Origin: Hebobacterum sp964559435
GTDB taxonomy: Bacteria > Armatimonadota > Hebobacteria > Hebobacterales > Hebobacteraceae
DNA: 64,000 nucleotides
Reading direction: 5' to 3'
Assembly (NCBI GenBank): GCA_964559435.1
Contig: CAZLHI010000009.1
Location: 1 to 64,000 of the forward strand
Shown: positions 46,293 to 55,250 of the stretch, piece after piece
Numbering within the stretch: the first letter of the stretch is position 1
Layout: the number at the start of each line of letters is the position of its first letter
Position numbers and translations under genes: made by a program
Notes under the pieces: model-generated
Database searches by the model: none
What the model was told of the DNA's origin: nothing
The model's input: only the letters and a program-made list of their open reading frames with translations

Positions 46293-46848
46293 AGTAAAGC
46301 GGCTCGTTAGGGAGCTTCTCATCGAGATCGGAGAGGACCCCGACCGCGAGGGTCTTGTTGCGACGCCCGATCGCTTCGCGAAGTCAATGGCATTCCTGAC
46401 GTCGGGCTACCGCGCCGATGTAGACAAGCTCATAAACGGCGCCATCTTCACGCAGGAAACCAACAACATGATCATCGCTCGAGACATCGAGCTCTACAGC
46501 CTGTGCGAGCATCACATGCTGCCGTTCTACGGGCGGTGCCATATCGGCTACGTGTCGAGAGACCGGGTGTTCGGGCTGAGCAAGCTCGCGCGACTCGTGG
46601 ACATGCATGCCCGGCGCCTGCAGATCCAGGAGCGACTGACCCAACAGGTGGCGAAGGCGATAAAGGACGCGATCGACGCGGAGGGCGTGGGCGTCATCGT
46701 CGAGGCGCGCCACCTCTGCATGATGATGCGCGGCGTCGAGAAGCAGAACTCGATGATGACTACTTCTTCGGTGCTTGGCACATTCCGCTCGTCGATCGCA
46801 ACCCGCGAAGAGTTCCTTAACCTCATCGCACGGCCTAAGCCGACGTAG
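46279..46848 (+). CDS. folE: GTP cyclohydrolase I
   Basis: 189 residues from the ATG at 46279, which has AGGAGGG eight bases upstream and overlaps folK; the open frame extends further 5' without conserved sequence. The zinc ligands are Cys76 and His79 (SLCEHHMLPF) and Cys147 (HLCMMMRG), with LSKLARLVDMHARRLQIQERLT typical of type IA. It makes dihydroneopterin triphosphate from GTP, the shared first step of folate and tetrahydropterin synthesis. As last gene in the operon it may be in excess or regulated by position. Confidence 0.95.
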   Translation: MDHDKVKRLVRELLIEIGEDPDREGLVATPDRFAKSMAFLTSGYRADVDKLINGAIFTQETNNMIIARDIELYSLCEHHMLPFYGRCHIGYVSRDRVFGLSKLARLVDMHARRLQIQERLTQQVAKAIKDAIDAEGVGVIVEARHLCMMMRGVEKQNSMMTTSSVLGTFRSSIATREEFLNLIARPKPT

Positions 46849-46882
46849 AATCCGTTTCCAAACTGCTTTGCCGTGCCACCAA

Positions 46883-46958
46883 CATTCTTCGCTTCGCTCA
46901 GAATGACATACAAGACGCTGCTGGCGAAACTGTCACCCTGAGCACAGCGAAGGGTCTT
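46883..46958. repeat. REP/BIME-like palindromic intergenic element (inverted pair)
   Basis: CATTCTTCGCTTCGCTCAGAATGACA at 46883-46908 and TGTCACCCTGAGCACAGCGAAGGGTC at 46931-46956 are inverted copies of one another (TGTCAYYCTGAGCGAAGCGAAG-type element), separated by about 22 bp. Each half is itself partly self-complementary. Elements of this type are common between genes in many bacterial genomes. It lies in the 234-bp gap after folE and could end or stabilise that transcript. Confidence 0.75.
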
Positions 46959-47082
46959 GTCTTGAAGAGTGTTGAAATCACTTCTAGCATCCCACGCGGC
47001 CGACGCCGAAGGAGACTTGGGAGCAAGACGACCTTTGGGACTCAAACCGGGTTGCCGCACTACGCGACTTGAGGGGTACATC

Positions 47083-47637
47083 GTGCGGTCTTCTCGACCG
47101 CGGCACATCCTGCTCACCGGCCCACCGGGCTCAGGCAAGAGCACCGTTCTGTCCGCCGCCTTGTCTCTGCTCAAGGCTTCGGGCAGGCAGGTTTTCGGGT
47201 TCTGGACTCCGGAGATCCGGCGAGGCCGTGCGCGCGAGGGATTCGCGGTGGAGCTGCTCAGCGGCCGCCGGGAGGTGCTGGCCTCGCGAGACTTCCCGGG
47301 GAGCCCGCGGGTGGGACGGTACGGCGTCCGGCTCGAAGCGATGGATCAACTGGTCGTGCCGGAGATCCAGCGGGCTATGACAGCAGCCGCCGGCCCATCC
47401 GGCGGTGTCATCATCCTGGACGAGATTGGGAAGATGGAACTGTACTCGGCCGCCTTCCGAGGGGCCGTGCTGGCGGCACTGGAAAGCGATGCCAGGGTGC
47501 TCGCAACCATCATGGCGCGCCCCCATCCCTTCGCGGACCAGGTCAAGAGGAGACCCGATGTGGTGCTCTGGACCGTCACGCGAGAGAACCGGGATGACCT
47601 GCCTCAGCAGGTGGCCGAAATCCTCCTGAGCCGATAG
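47083..47637 (+). CDS. THEP1-like nucleoside-triphosphatase
   Basis: 184 residues from a GTG at 47083 with GAGGGGT upstream; sequence 5' of this is not conserved. A P-loop LLTGPPGSGKST (11-21), GFWTPEIRRGRAREGF, VIILDEIGKMELYS (Walker B with the DEIGKME block) and IMARPHPFADQVKRRPDV match the THEP1/DUF265 family of ATP/GTPases. The family shows broad NTPase activity; its cell role is unsettled. It is about 230 bp from folE and separated by a palindromic repeat, so it may be its own transcript. Confidence 0.87.
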   Translation: MRSSRPRHILLTGPPGSGKSTVLSAALSLLKASGRQVFGFWTPEIRRGRAREGFAVELLSGRREVLASRDFPGSPRVGRYGVRLEAMDQLVVPEIQRAMTAAAGPSGGVIILDEIGKMELYSAAFRGAVLAALESDARVLATIMARPHPFADQVKRRPDVVLWTVTRENRDDLPQQVAEILLSR

Positions 47638-47831
47638 CAGGCCAGGCTGCCTCGGCCGGTGAACCTGGTCGCGCGCGACGACATTGGAGAGGGTACGCAG
47701 CGCGCCGAGCCGAATCTGCGCGGTGGGGCGATCCGCCGATGGCACGATCGACCAGGCGCCGGGGCAGTGTCGTGGACATGCGCTTCGCCGACCGCGATCG
47801 GCGCGCTTCCATCACAAGCGGAGGTTCGAGT

Positions 47832-50800
47832 GTGACCGTAGATATCAATGACTGGGAGAACCCCGAGGTCTTTGCGCAAAACAGAGCCCCCGCGCACTGC
47901 ACACTCGTGCCGTACCCGGACGCAAGCTCGGCGAAGGAGGGAACACGAGAAGCATCCCGCTTCCACCTCTCACTCAACGGCAAGTGGCGATTCCATTGGG
48001 CCGAGAAGCCGGCGGAGCGTCCGCTCGACTTCTACAAGCCCGACTACGATGTCAGTGGCTGGGATGAGATCCCAGTGCCTTCGAACTGGCAGCTTGAGGG
48101 CTATGGCATCCCAATCTACACGAACTCGAAATATCCGTTCAGTCCGGTTGACCCCGATCCGCCGCACATACCCCACGACTATAATCCTGTCGGATCATAT
48201 CGCACTGAGTTCGCCACCCCGGCCGACTGGAAGGGGCGACAGGTCTTCATCCATTTTGACGGTGTGAAGAGCGCCTTCTACGTGTGGGTCAACGGCGAGA
48301 AGGTCGGCTACAGCCAAGACAGCATGACCCCGGCCGAATTCAACATCACGCGGTACTTGCGGCGGGGCAAGAACATCCTCGCCGTCGAGGCGTACCGGTG
48401 GTGCGACGGCAGCTATCTCGAGGATCAGGACACGTGGCGCCTGAGCGGGATATATCGCGACGCGTACCTGTTCTCCACTCCCTTGGTTCATCTCAGAGAT
48501 TTCTCTGTGTGCTCTGATCTCGACGACGAGTACCGCGATGCAGCGCTCAGGGTCACCGGCAAGGTGCACAACTATGGCGAGGAGGCCGCCGCAGCCCACA
48601 CACTCGAAGTCTCTCTGCTCAACCCCGACGGGGACGTGGCTGGACCTGACCCTATCGTCTCAGGCCGCACTGAGCCCATACCGCCCGGCAATGAAGAGAT
48701 AGTGACCGTCGAGGCCAAGGTGGAGAAGCCGAGGAAGTGGTCGGCCGAGGACCCCTATCTCTACCAAGTCCTGCTGACACTGAAGGATTCACAAGGCAAG
48801 ATCGTCGAGGTCGAGCGGTGTAACTTCGGCTTTCGCAAGGTCGAGATCACGCGCGGCCAGCTGCTGGTCAACGGAGTGCCAATTCCGATCAAGGGAGTCG
48901 ACCGGCACGAACACGACCCAGACCATGGCCAGGCGATCCCATACAGCCGGATGGTTCAGGACATCGAGCTGCTGAAGCGGAACAACATCAACGCGGTACG
49001 CACGAGTCACTATCCCGACGACCCCAAGTGGTACGACCTCTGCGACCGGTACGGCATCTATCTGGTGGACGAGTGCAACCTCGAGTCTCACGGCGTAAGC
49101 CACTTCCTGCCGGGCAGCGATCCGCAATGGACGGCCGCCTGCGTGGACCGCATGGCGAGCATGGTCGAGAGGGACAAGAACCATCCCTCCGTGATCATAT
49201 GGTCGCTCGGAAACGAGGCCGGCTTCGGGGATAACTTCCGCCATATGGCCGCGCGCGCTCGGGAAATCGATCCAACCCGGCCCGTTCAATACGAGCCCGC
49301 GCGCGAGGATCCAGTCACCGACATCGTATGCCCGATGTACGCCAAGATCGAGCACCTGGTCGAGTATGCATCGCGCGAGCAGAGCCGGCCGCTGATCATG
49401 TGCGAATACTCCTTTGCGGGCGGCAACGCGGGCGGCAACTTGCAGGACTACTGGGATGTCATAGAGCGCTACCAGCACCTGCAAGGGGGATTCATCTGGG
49501 ATTGGGTGGACAAGGGCCTCCGGAAGCACGCGCCCGACGGCAGCATGTTCTGGGCCTACGGTGGTGACTTCGGCCCGCCCGGCACACCATCCGACGGCTG
49601 CTTTGTCTGCTGCGGGATCGTCGGGCCGGAGCGCGATCCTCAGCCTGAGCTGTACGAGGTCAAGAAGGTCTACCAGTACGTCAAGGCCGAGCCGGTTGAG
49701 GACGGCGCCGACGGCAGGATGCGAATCAGGAACAAGTATGACTTCCTCACCCTCGATCACTTGGACATATCGTGGGAGCTGGCCCGCGATGGACAGGTGC
49801 TGCAAAGCGGTGCCCTGCCACGGATGTCGCTTGCCCCCAAGCAGGAAGCCGATGTCGTGGTGCCGTTCGAGCGACCGCAGCCCGAGCCCGGTGCCGAATA
49901 CTGGCTGAAGATCATCTTCAGCCTGGCCGACGATACCCTCTGGGCCGAGCGCGGTTACGTCATCGCGTGGGACCAGTTCCGGCTGCCTGTGGAGGTCCCG
50001 GAGCCGCTGGCGATGGCGGTCGAGCAGATGCCCTCCCTGACACTCACGGAGGAGCGGCACCCGGAGAACGCGCTCGTCGTCCAGGGAGGAGACTTCAGGC
50101 TGGTGATCGGGAAGAAGCACCCGCTTCGAAGTGATGTGAGCGGGGCAATCGTGTCCTTCCGATATCGGGGCCGAGAACTCGTCACATCACCTCTCGTCCC
50201 GAACTTCTGGCGCGTGCCGCTCGACAACGACATGTGCAACCAGTGGGATCGAGAGTTCGTCGAGAGCGTGGGGGGACTGCATCGCAGACAGGGCGTCTGG
50301 CGCCGGGCCGGCCAGTATCGCGAAGTGACGAGCATCGAGGCAGAGCAACCGGCCCCACATATCGTGCGCGTCTGCGTCGATGCCATTCTGCCTGTTGGGC
50401 AAACCGAGTACCGCACGATTGAGATGTTCGGGGGCAGCACCGATCAGGTTCCCGCCGGTCCCAACAACTACCGCTGCATCTACACGGTGTACGGCAGTGG
50501 GGATGTTGTCGTCGAAAGCTCCTTCGATCCTGGCGGCATGCGCCTCGCCGATCTGCCGCGCTTCGGCATGCAGATGGCCATTCCCGGGGAGTTCGACACC
50601 ATGACGTGGCACGGCCGCGGGCCGCACGAGAACTATTCTGACCGCAACACGGCCGCGGCTGTCGGTCTCTACTCGGGGCCGGTCCGCGAGCAGGGCTACT
50701 CATACGCTAGGCCGCAGGAGAACGGCAACAAGACCGATGTGAGATGGATGACGCTGACCGATGAGAAGGGGGCCGGGCTGCTCGTGGTTGGCGTGCCCAC

Positions 50801-51065
50801 CCTCAGCATCAGCGCGTGGCCCTATACCATGGCTGACCTGGAGCGGGCCAGGCACATCAACGAACTCCCTCCTCGGGACACGATCACGGTCAACCTCGAC
50901 TACAAGCAGATGGGGGTCGGCGGCGATGACGGCTGGGGGGCCCGGCCGCATCCAGAGTACTCACTGCCGTGCCAGCCATACAGCTACCGGTTTCGCCTGC
51001 GCCCCTATTGGCCCGAGATGGGAGAGCTCGACTCCTTCGTACGCGTGAGGCTGCCAGTCGATTAG
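47832..51065 (+). CDS. Glycoside hydrolase family 2 beta-galactosidase (LacZ-like)
   Basis: 1077 residues from the GTG at 47832, which has GGAGG seven bases upstream; the frame is open to 47739. It begins INDWENPEVFAQNRAPAH, as in LacZ, then SLNGKWRFHW and VPSNWQLEGYGIPIYTN (sugar-binding domain), followed by the (beta/alpha)8 domain. The acid/base is Glu462 in SLGNEAGFG and the nucleophile Glu525 in IMCEYSFAGGN. LacZ normally reads CEYAHAMGNS, so the residues after the nucleophile differ. The C-terminal Bgal_small_N-type domain (FWRVPLDNDMCNQWD, TWHGRGPHENYSDR) is present. No signal peptide, so it is cytoplasmic. Confidence 0.92.
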   Translation: MTVDINDWENPEVFAQNRAPAHCTLVPYPDASSAKEGTREASRFHLSLNGKWRFHWAEKPAERPLDFYKPDYDVSGWDEIPVPSNWQLEGYGIPIYTNSKYPFSPVDPDPPHIPHDYNPVGSYRTEFATPADWKGRQVFIHFDGVKSAFYVWVNGEKVGYSQDSMTPAEFNITRYLRRGKNILAVEAYRWCDGSYLEDQDTWRLSGIYRDAYLFSTPLVHLRDFSVCSDLDDEYRDAALRVTGKVHNYGEEAAAAHTLEVSLLNPDGDVAGPDPIVSGRTEPIPPGNEEIVTVEAKVEKPRKWSAEDPYLYQVLLTLKDSQGKIVEVERCNFGFRKVEITRGQLLVNGVPIPIKGVDRHEHDPDHGQAIPYSRMVQDIELLKRNNINAVRTSHYPDDPKWYDLCDRYGIYLVDECNLESHGVSHFLPGSDPQWTAACVDRMASMVERDKNHPSVIIWSLGNEAGFGDNFRHMAARAREIDPTRPVQYEPAREDPVTDIVCPMYAKIEHLVEYASREQSRPLIMCEYSFAGGNAGGNLQDYWDVIERYQHLQGGFIWDWVDKGLRKHAPDGSMFWAYGGDFGPPGTPSDGCFVCCGIVGPERDPQPELYEVKKVYQYVKAEPVEDGADGRMRIRNKYDFLTLDHLDISWELARDGQVLQSGALPRMSLAPKQEADVVVPFERPQPEPGAEYWLKIIFSLADDTLWAERGYVIAWDQFRLPVEVPEPLAMAVEQMPSLTLTEERHPENALVVQGGDFRLVIGKKHPLRSDVSGAIVSFRYRGRELVTSPLVPNFWRVPLDNDMCNQWDREFVESVGGLHRRQGVWRRAGQYREVTSIEAEQPAPHIVRVCVDAILPVGQTEYRTIEMFGGSTDQVPAGPNNYRCIYTVYGSGDVVVESSFDPGGMRLADLPRFGMQMAIPGEFDTMTWHGRGPHENYSDRNTAAAVGLYSGPVREQGYSYARPQENGNKTDVRWMTLTDEKGAGLLVVGVPTLSISAWPYTMADLERARHINELPPRDTITVNLDYKQMGVGGDDGWGARPHPEYSLPCQPYSYRFRLRPYWPEMGELDSFVRVRLPVD

Positions 51066-51261
51066 CGGCTCGCCGTCAACTGCGGACGCTCCTTCCGCGC
51101 AATGTGTCAGCACCGATCTCTTCCGCCCGGAATACCCGGCGGTCGCTCTGCGCAAGTTACGAGAGGCTTCTTGCGCGGCGCTGCGGAAGCGGTATTGGTA
51201 AGAGTGAATCACCCATGAGCTCACTTCACGCCGGTCTGCCGGCGGCAAAGAGGGGAAAGCC

Positions 51262-52086
51262 ATGACCCAAGCTGTGCATCTCAGGCCGATGGGCCTCCTG
51301 GAGATCGTGGACCAGACCTTTCGTCTCTATCGTAGCAACTTCTGGCTCTTTCTTGGGACTGCTGCCGTGGTTCTCATTCCCGTGAGCGTATTGACGGCCG
51401 TGCCGGTTCTGCAAGTGCTGGCTCTTGTGCTGTCACCGGCGGCGAACCTGCTGGTCTCTGCCGCCCTCACCAAGGGCATCTCCGACACCTACCTGGGAGA
51501 TCGCACCACGATTGGCACCTGCTACGGCTATATCGCGCGCAGGATCTTTGCACTCGTGGGGACGATCATCGTGATGTACCTGTTCGTCGCTGCCGGCATC
51601 CTGGTGTTTTTGGTTGGCATGATCATCTTCGGCTTCTGGGTACTCTTCGTCACACAAGTGTTTGTGATTGAGGACAAGCGGTACTTCTCCGCCATCCGGC
51701 GAAGCCGATTCCTGGTGGGCAAAGGCGTTTGGGCCGAAGTCCTCGTGCTGCTGATGATAGTCGGTTTCCTCGTGCTCATGATCCAAGGGGCAATCGGGCT
51801 TGTGCTCGGGGCTCCCTTCTTCTTCGTCACGCAGGAGCCCGAAGCGGAAGTGGCGTTTTTCCACTTTGTCCTCAATGGAATCGTGCAGAGCCTGGTGACG
51901 CCCATCGGAGCGGTCGCTCTCGTGCTGCTCTACTACGACTCGCGGATTCGCAAAGAGGGCTTCGACCTCGAGATACTGGCACGAGAGATCGGGAAGGAAC
52001 TGCCGCCGCCGGCCGAGCCAGCGGGACCCACATCACCGGGGGAGCAGTCGCCACCTGGGGCCGGCCCTGACCAGGGGAGCACGTGA
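51262..52086 (+). CDS. Polytopic membrane protein of unknown function
   Basis: 274 residues, ATG preceded by AGAGGGGAAAG. It starts MTQAVHLRPMGLLEIVDQTFRLYRSNFW, a pattern common to DUF975/GDPD-membrane-domain-like proteins (LRPMxxGELLDxAFxLYRxxF), with five to six helices. The C-terminal tail is proline-rich (PPPAEPAGPTSPGEQSPP). It overlaps the next gene by four bases and so opens the DUF4129-DUF4350-MoxR-DUF58 operon. A role as a membrane platform for that module is likely but unproven. Confidence 0.75.
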   Translation: MTQAVHLRPMGLLEIVDQTFRLYRSNFWLFLGTAAVVLIPVSVLTAVPVLQVLALVLSPAANLLVSAALTKGISDTYLGDRTTIGTCYGYIARRIFALVGTIIVMYLFVAAGILVFLVGMIIFGFWVLFVTQVFVIEDKRYFSAIRRSRFLVGKGVWAEVLVLLMIVGFLVLMIQGAIGLVLGAPFFFVTQEPEAEVAFFHFVLNGIVQSLVTPIGAVALVLLYYDSRIRKEGFDLEILAREIGKELPPPAEPAGPTSPGEQSPPGAGPDQGST

Positions 52087-53054
52087 TCAAGGGGCTCGGA
52101 CTGCTGGCCGTACTTCTGTTCTGGTGCAGCGCGGCCTGGGGTGCACAGCTCACGACTGCCGAGTACACACACGCCGTTAGCCGGTGTGCCGACGCCCTGG
52201 AGGCGGCCGCAGAGCAAGAAGATCGAGGGCCCGCAGATGCGGAGTCCGCTCTAGGGAGCCTGCCCAAACGGGTCGAGATCATCGGCCTGCAGGGCGAGCC
52301 ACGCGGCCTGGCCGACAACGCCAAGCTGATCGAGGTCCTCGAGGAACGAATAGCCCAAGGGCGCGAGGGAATGCTCGACTCGGTCGGCATTCTGCGAAGT
52401 CTCGAGGACGGCCTCTCCGCTTATCCTTCCTCCTATCCCAACAATGCCCGTTTAGTGCTGGACGAGGTTCTTTCGCGACGCGAGTTCCGGCGGAGTTGGT
52501 GGCAGAAAGTCGTCGATCGTTTCTACGCGTGGCTCGTCGGCCTCATCGAAGCGATCCTCGCGGCGCTTCCGGAGGCGGAGCTGAACGGCCTGGGTGCAGC
52601 TATCAGGCTGATTGGGTGGGCGCTCTTCGCCGTCTCCGCGGCCCTGGCGGTACTGATGATCGTCAAGCTCGTCCGGTCCTTCGTGCCAACTCGGGTCGCA
52701 AGAGCAGGGGCGGATATGCCAGCACCGATTCTGATAAAGACCTATTCGGGCTGGCTCTCGGAGGCCGACAGCTCGCTGAAAGCGGGCGACTACCGGCAGG
52801 CACTCCGCGCGCTCCACATGGCGGCGCTCCTCAAGCTGGATCACAGCGGCGTCCTTCCATATGATGAGTCGGCAACCGACGGCAGCTTCGTTCGCGTACT
52901 GGAGAGGAAGGGGTTACGCGAAATCGCGCTGGCACTCGCGAAACTTAACGACATCTTCGCGCGAGCCTGGTACGGGGACGCGCCGGCCGGACCATCGGAC
53001 TACGGTTTGGCGCAGGAGCAATGGGTGGCGTTGGAGGGCCGAATATCTCCATGA
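52083..53054 (+). CDS. DUF4129-domain membrane protein
   Basis: 323 residues from a GTG at 52083 overlapping the previous stop (GTGA). A signal-like helix (GLGLLAVLLFWCSAAWGAQ), a helical extracytoplasmic region, a second membrane span (about 170-198) and a C-terminal cytoplasmic DUF4129 domain are visible: SEADSSLKAGDYRQALRALH, MAALLKLDHSGVLPYDES and FARAWYGDAPAGPSDY. The domain is found next to MoxR and DUF58 genes and in transglutaminase-like proteins. It would act in the same membrane complex as DUF4350 and DUF58 proteins; exact role unknown. Confidence 0.82.
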   Translation: MIKGLGLLAVLLFWCSAAWGAQLTTAEYTHAVSRCADALEAAAEQEDRGPADAESALGSLPKRVEIIGLQGEPRGLADNAKLIEVLEERIAQGREGMLDSVGILRSLEDGLSAYPSSYPNNARLVLDEVLSRREFRRSWWQKVVDRFYAWLVGLIEAILAALPEAELNGLGAAIRLIGWALFAVSAALAVLMIVKLVRSFVPTRVARAGADMPAPILIKTYSGWLSEADSSLKAGDYRQALRALHMAALLKLDHSGVLPYDESATDGSFVRVLERKGLREIALALAKLNDIFARAWYGDAPAGPSDYGLAQEQWVALEGRISP

Positions 53055-54286
53055 GAGTCCCTCGCGAAGTATGGTGGATAGCCGGCCTGACGCTTGTCGT
53101 GTTCGTCATCTACCTGGCGCTGGGCGGAGAGCAGAGCGCCAGAAAAGACGAGCCCCGGTTCACCCGCACCACCTACAGCAGCGGGCCGGACGGGCTGCGC
53201 GCGCTCTACCTCACACTCCAGGAGCTAGGCTACGACGCGCGCAGGTGGCGCCTCCCGCTGCGCGAGACCGCACTTCCGGACAGTGGCACCCTCGTACTCG
53301 TGGAGCCCATGCCGCTGGCGGGGAGCGAGTGGGAGGATCTCCACAACTGGGTCGGGCACGGAAACCGCGTGTTGCTGGCGGGTTCGGAAGCCCTGCCCGA
53401 CGTCAGGTGGCCCTCCGAGAGGCAGAGTGCGCTTGGTGCGTCGCAGACGACGAGCGCGGAGCCAATCCAACCGACATATCTCACGCAGGGAGTTGAAAGC
53501 CTGCGCGTTCGGTCTCCCTACCGGATTCCCCTGGAGCCAAGCGAAGAGCCCAAAGCGCCGGACGACGAAGAAGCGGACGATATGTGGTACGGCATGGAGC
53601 GGCCGTCGCGGGCATTCCGTGAGGCGCTTACTCGTGCCGCGCCCATGTTCGCAGACGACCGAGGAATCGTCGCTGCTCACGCCCGCGTGGGGGAAGGCAG
53701 TGCCGTCTTGCTCTGCAGCCCGTGGAGCTTGTCGAACGAAGGCATCCGAGAGGGCGACAACCTGAACTTCGCTCTAAACGCGCTGGTTGGGGCGGACCAG
53801 GGCCCCATCTACTTCGATGAATACCATCACGGCTATGGCGAGCACGTCTTGTGGGGAGTCGTGCCTCTGCCCGTCAGGCTGTGCCTGGCCCAGATCCTGG
53901 TGGGGCTGTTGCTCGTGGCACTCGCACGCAGCGTCCGACTAGGCCCGGTTGTGCCTTTGGTGCGGGGCGGGCGGCAGAGGAGCGAGTTTCTTGGAACCAT
54001 GACGGCCGTGCTGCAGCGCGGGCACGCTACCCGCCTCGCGGTCCAGACCGCGTACGACTCAGCTCTGACGCAACTGCGGGCGGGACTCGGGACGACGCCG
54101 GATGACGATCAAGAGATCCTGACCCAGGCCCTCGGCAGGCTCGAACCGGAGGCGGGAAAGCGCCTGGAGGCTGCGCTGTCAGAGGCACGGCAAGCGCTGG
54201 CCGGGCAGGAGCGATTGTCGGAAGCGCGTGCAGCGCACCTCGTGCGAAGGCTGGACGAGGCCATCGCCTCAGCGCGGAAGCTCTGA
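53051..54286 (+). CDS. DUF4350-domain membrane protein
   Basis: 411 residues from the ATG at 53051, four-base overlap with the previous gene (ATGA). One N-terminal helix (WWIAGLTLVVFVIYLALGG), then the DUF4350 pattern: TYSSGPDGLRALYLTLQELGYDARRW, LVLVEPMPLAGSEW, LLAGSEALPD and GPIYFDEYHHGYG, which together resemble a GATase-like fold without its catalytic triad. A second helix lies at about 275-300, and the helical C-terminus is rich in Arg/Glu. Cluster partner of DUF4129 and MoxR. Function unknown. Confidence 0.83.
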   Translation: MRVPREVWWIAGLTLVVFVIYLALGGEQSARKDEPRFTRTTYSSGPDGLRALYLTLQELGYDARRWRLPLRETALPDSGTLVLVEPMPLAGSEWEDLHNWVGHGNRVLLAGSEALPDVRWPSERQSALGASQTTSAEPIQPTYLTQGVESLRVRSPYRIPLEPSEEPKAPDDEEADDMWYGMERPSRAFREALTRAAPMFADDRGIVAAHARVGEGSAVLLCSPWSLSNEGIREGDNLNFALNALVGADQGPIYFDEYHHGYGEHVLWGVVPLPVRLCLAQILVGLLLVALARSVRLGPVVPLVRGGRQRSEFLGTMTAVLQRGHATRLAVQTAYDSALTQLRAGLGTTPDDDQEILTQALGRLEPEAGKRLEAALSEARQALAGQERLSEARAAHLVRRLDEAIASARKL

Positions 54287-54302
54287 GCATTGGGAGAATG
54301 GC

Positions 54303-55250
54303 ATGAGCATCAGGGAGCTGATGGCAGGGATCAAGGCCGAGGTCGGCAAGGTCGTGCTCGGTCAAGAAGAAGTGGTCGAGCACTTGACGGCTGGGCTGCT
54401 GGCGCGCGGGCACGTCTTGCTGGAGGGCGTGCCGGGAGTGGCGAAGACTCTGGTCAGTCGAGCGATAGCGAGATGCATCGGGAGAAGCTTCCGGCGGGTC
54501 CAGTGCACGCCGGACCTGATGCCGGCCGACATCACTGGAACGAATGTCTACGACATGCAGCAGCGCACGTTTCGACTGGTGAAAGGTCCGGTCTTCACCA
54601 ACGTGCTCCTTGTCGACGAGGTAAACCGCACGCCGCCCAAGACCCAATCGGCACTGCTTCAGGCGATGCAAGAGCGTACGGTCACGATTGACGGGATTGA
54701 CCACGCGCTGGACGAGCCATTCTTCGTGGTGGCCACTCAGAATCCGATCGAATACGAAGGCACATACCCGCTGCCGGAGGCCCAGCTCGACCGCTTCCTC
54801 CTCAAGGTGTCCATGACATACCCGGATGCTAACGCTGAGCAGAACGTCGTGCGGCTCCACCTGGAAGGCAGAGATCCGCAGGACCTGGAGGCGGCCGGCG
54901 TGACGACGGTGATCGGGCACGGAGAGCTTGAGTCGGCCGCGCAGGAGCTGCGGCGACAGACGGTTCGTGACGAGGTGATTGCATACGCGGTCGAGCTGGC
55001 ACAACGGACGCGGGAGTCGCCGCATACGATACTCGGCGCGAGCCCACGGGCGGTGGCCCACCTCATGCAATGTGCTCAGATACGCGCCGCCTCCCAGGGG
55101 CGGGACTATGTCATACCGGATGACGTCCAAGGGATGATGCACCCGGTTGTTCGACATCGCGTGATCTTGATGCCGGAGGCGGAGACAGAAGGCCTGACGG
55201 TGGAAAGGTTCCTGGACAGTGTCATCGCGTCCGTTCCAGTCCCAAGGTAG
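54303..55250 (+). CDS. MoxR-type AAA+ ATPase
   Basis: 315 residues from the ATG at 54303 (GGGAGAA upstream). Walker A EGVPGVAKT (41-49), Walker B LLVDEVNRTPP (103-112), sensor 1 VVATQNPIEYEGTYPLPEAQLDRF, and the C-terminal lid SPRAVAHLMQCAQIRAASQGRDYV are intact. MoxR proteins help mature or insert cofactors into client complexes and are nearly always next to a DUF58 gene, as here. In this cluster the client may be a membrane complex of the neighbouring DUF proteins. Confidence 0.93.
   Translation: MSIRELMAGIKAEVGKVVLGQEEVVEHLTAGLLARGHVLLEGVPGVAKTLVSRAIARCIGRSFRRVQCTPDLMPADITGTNVYDMQQRTFRLVKGPVFTNVLLVDEVNRTPPKTQSALLQAMQERTVTIDGIDHALDEPFFVVATQNPIEYEGTYPLPEAQLDRFLLKVSMTYPDANAEQNVVRLHLEGRDPQDLEAAGVTTVIGHGELESAAQELRRQTVRDEVIAYAVELAQRTRESPHTILGASPRAVAHLMQCAQIRAASQGRDYVIPDDVQGMMHPVVRHRVILMPEAETEGLTVERFLDSVIASVPVPR

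Noticed and set aside
48789..50120. Minus-strand frame of 443 codons inside the beta-galactosidase gene
   Set aside because: Mirror of GH2 codons; the sense strand carries both catalytic glutamates.
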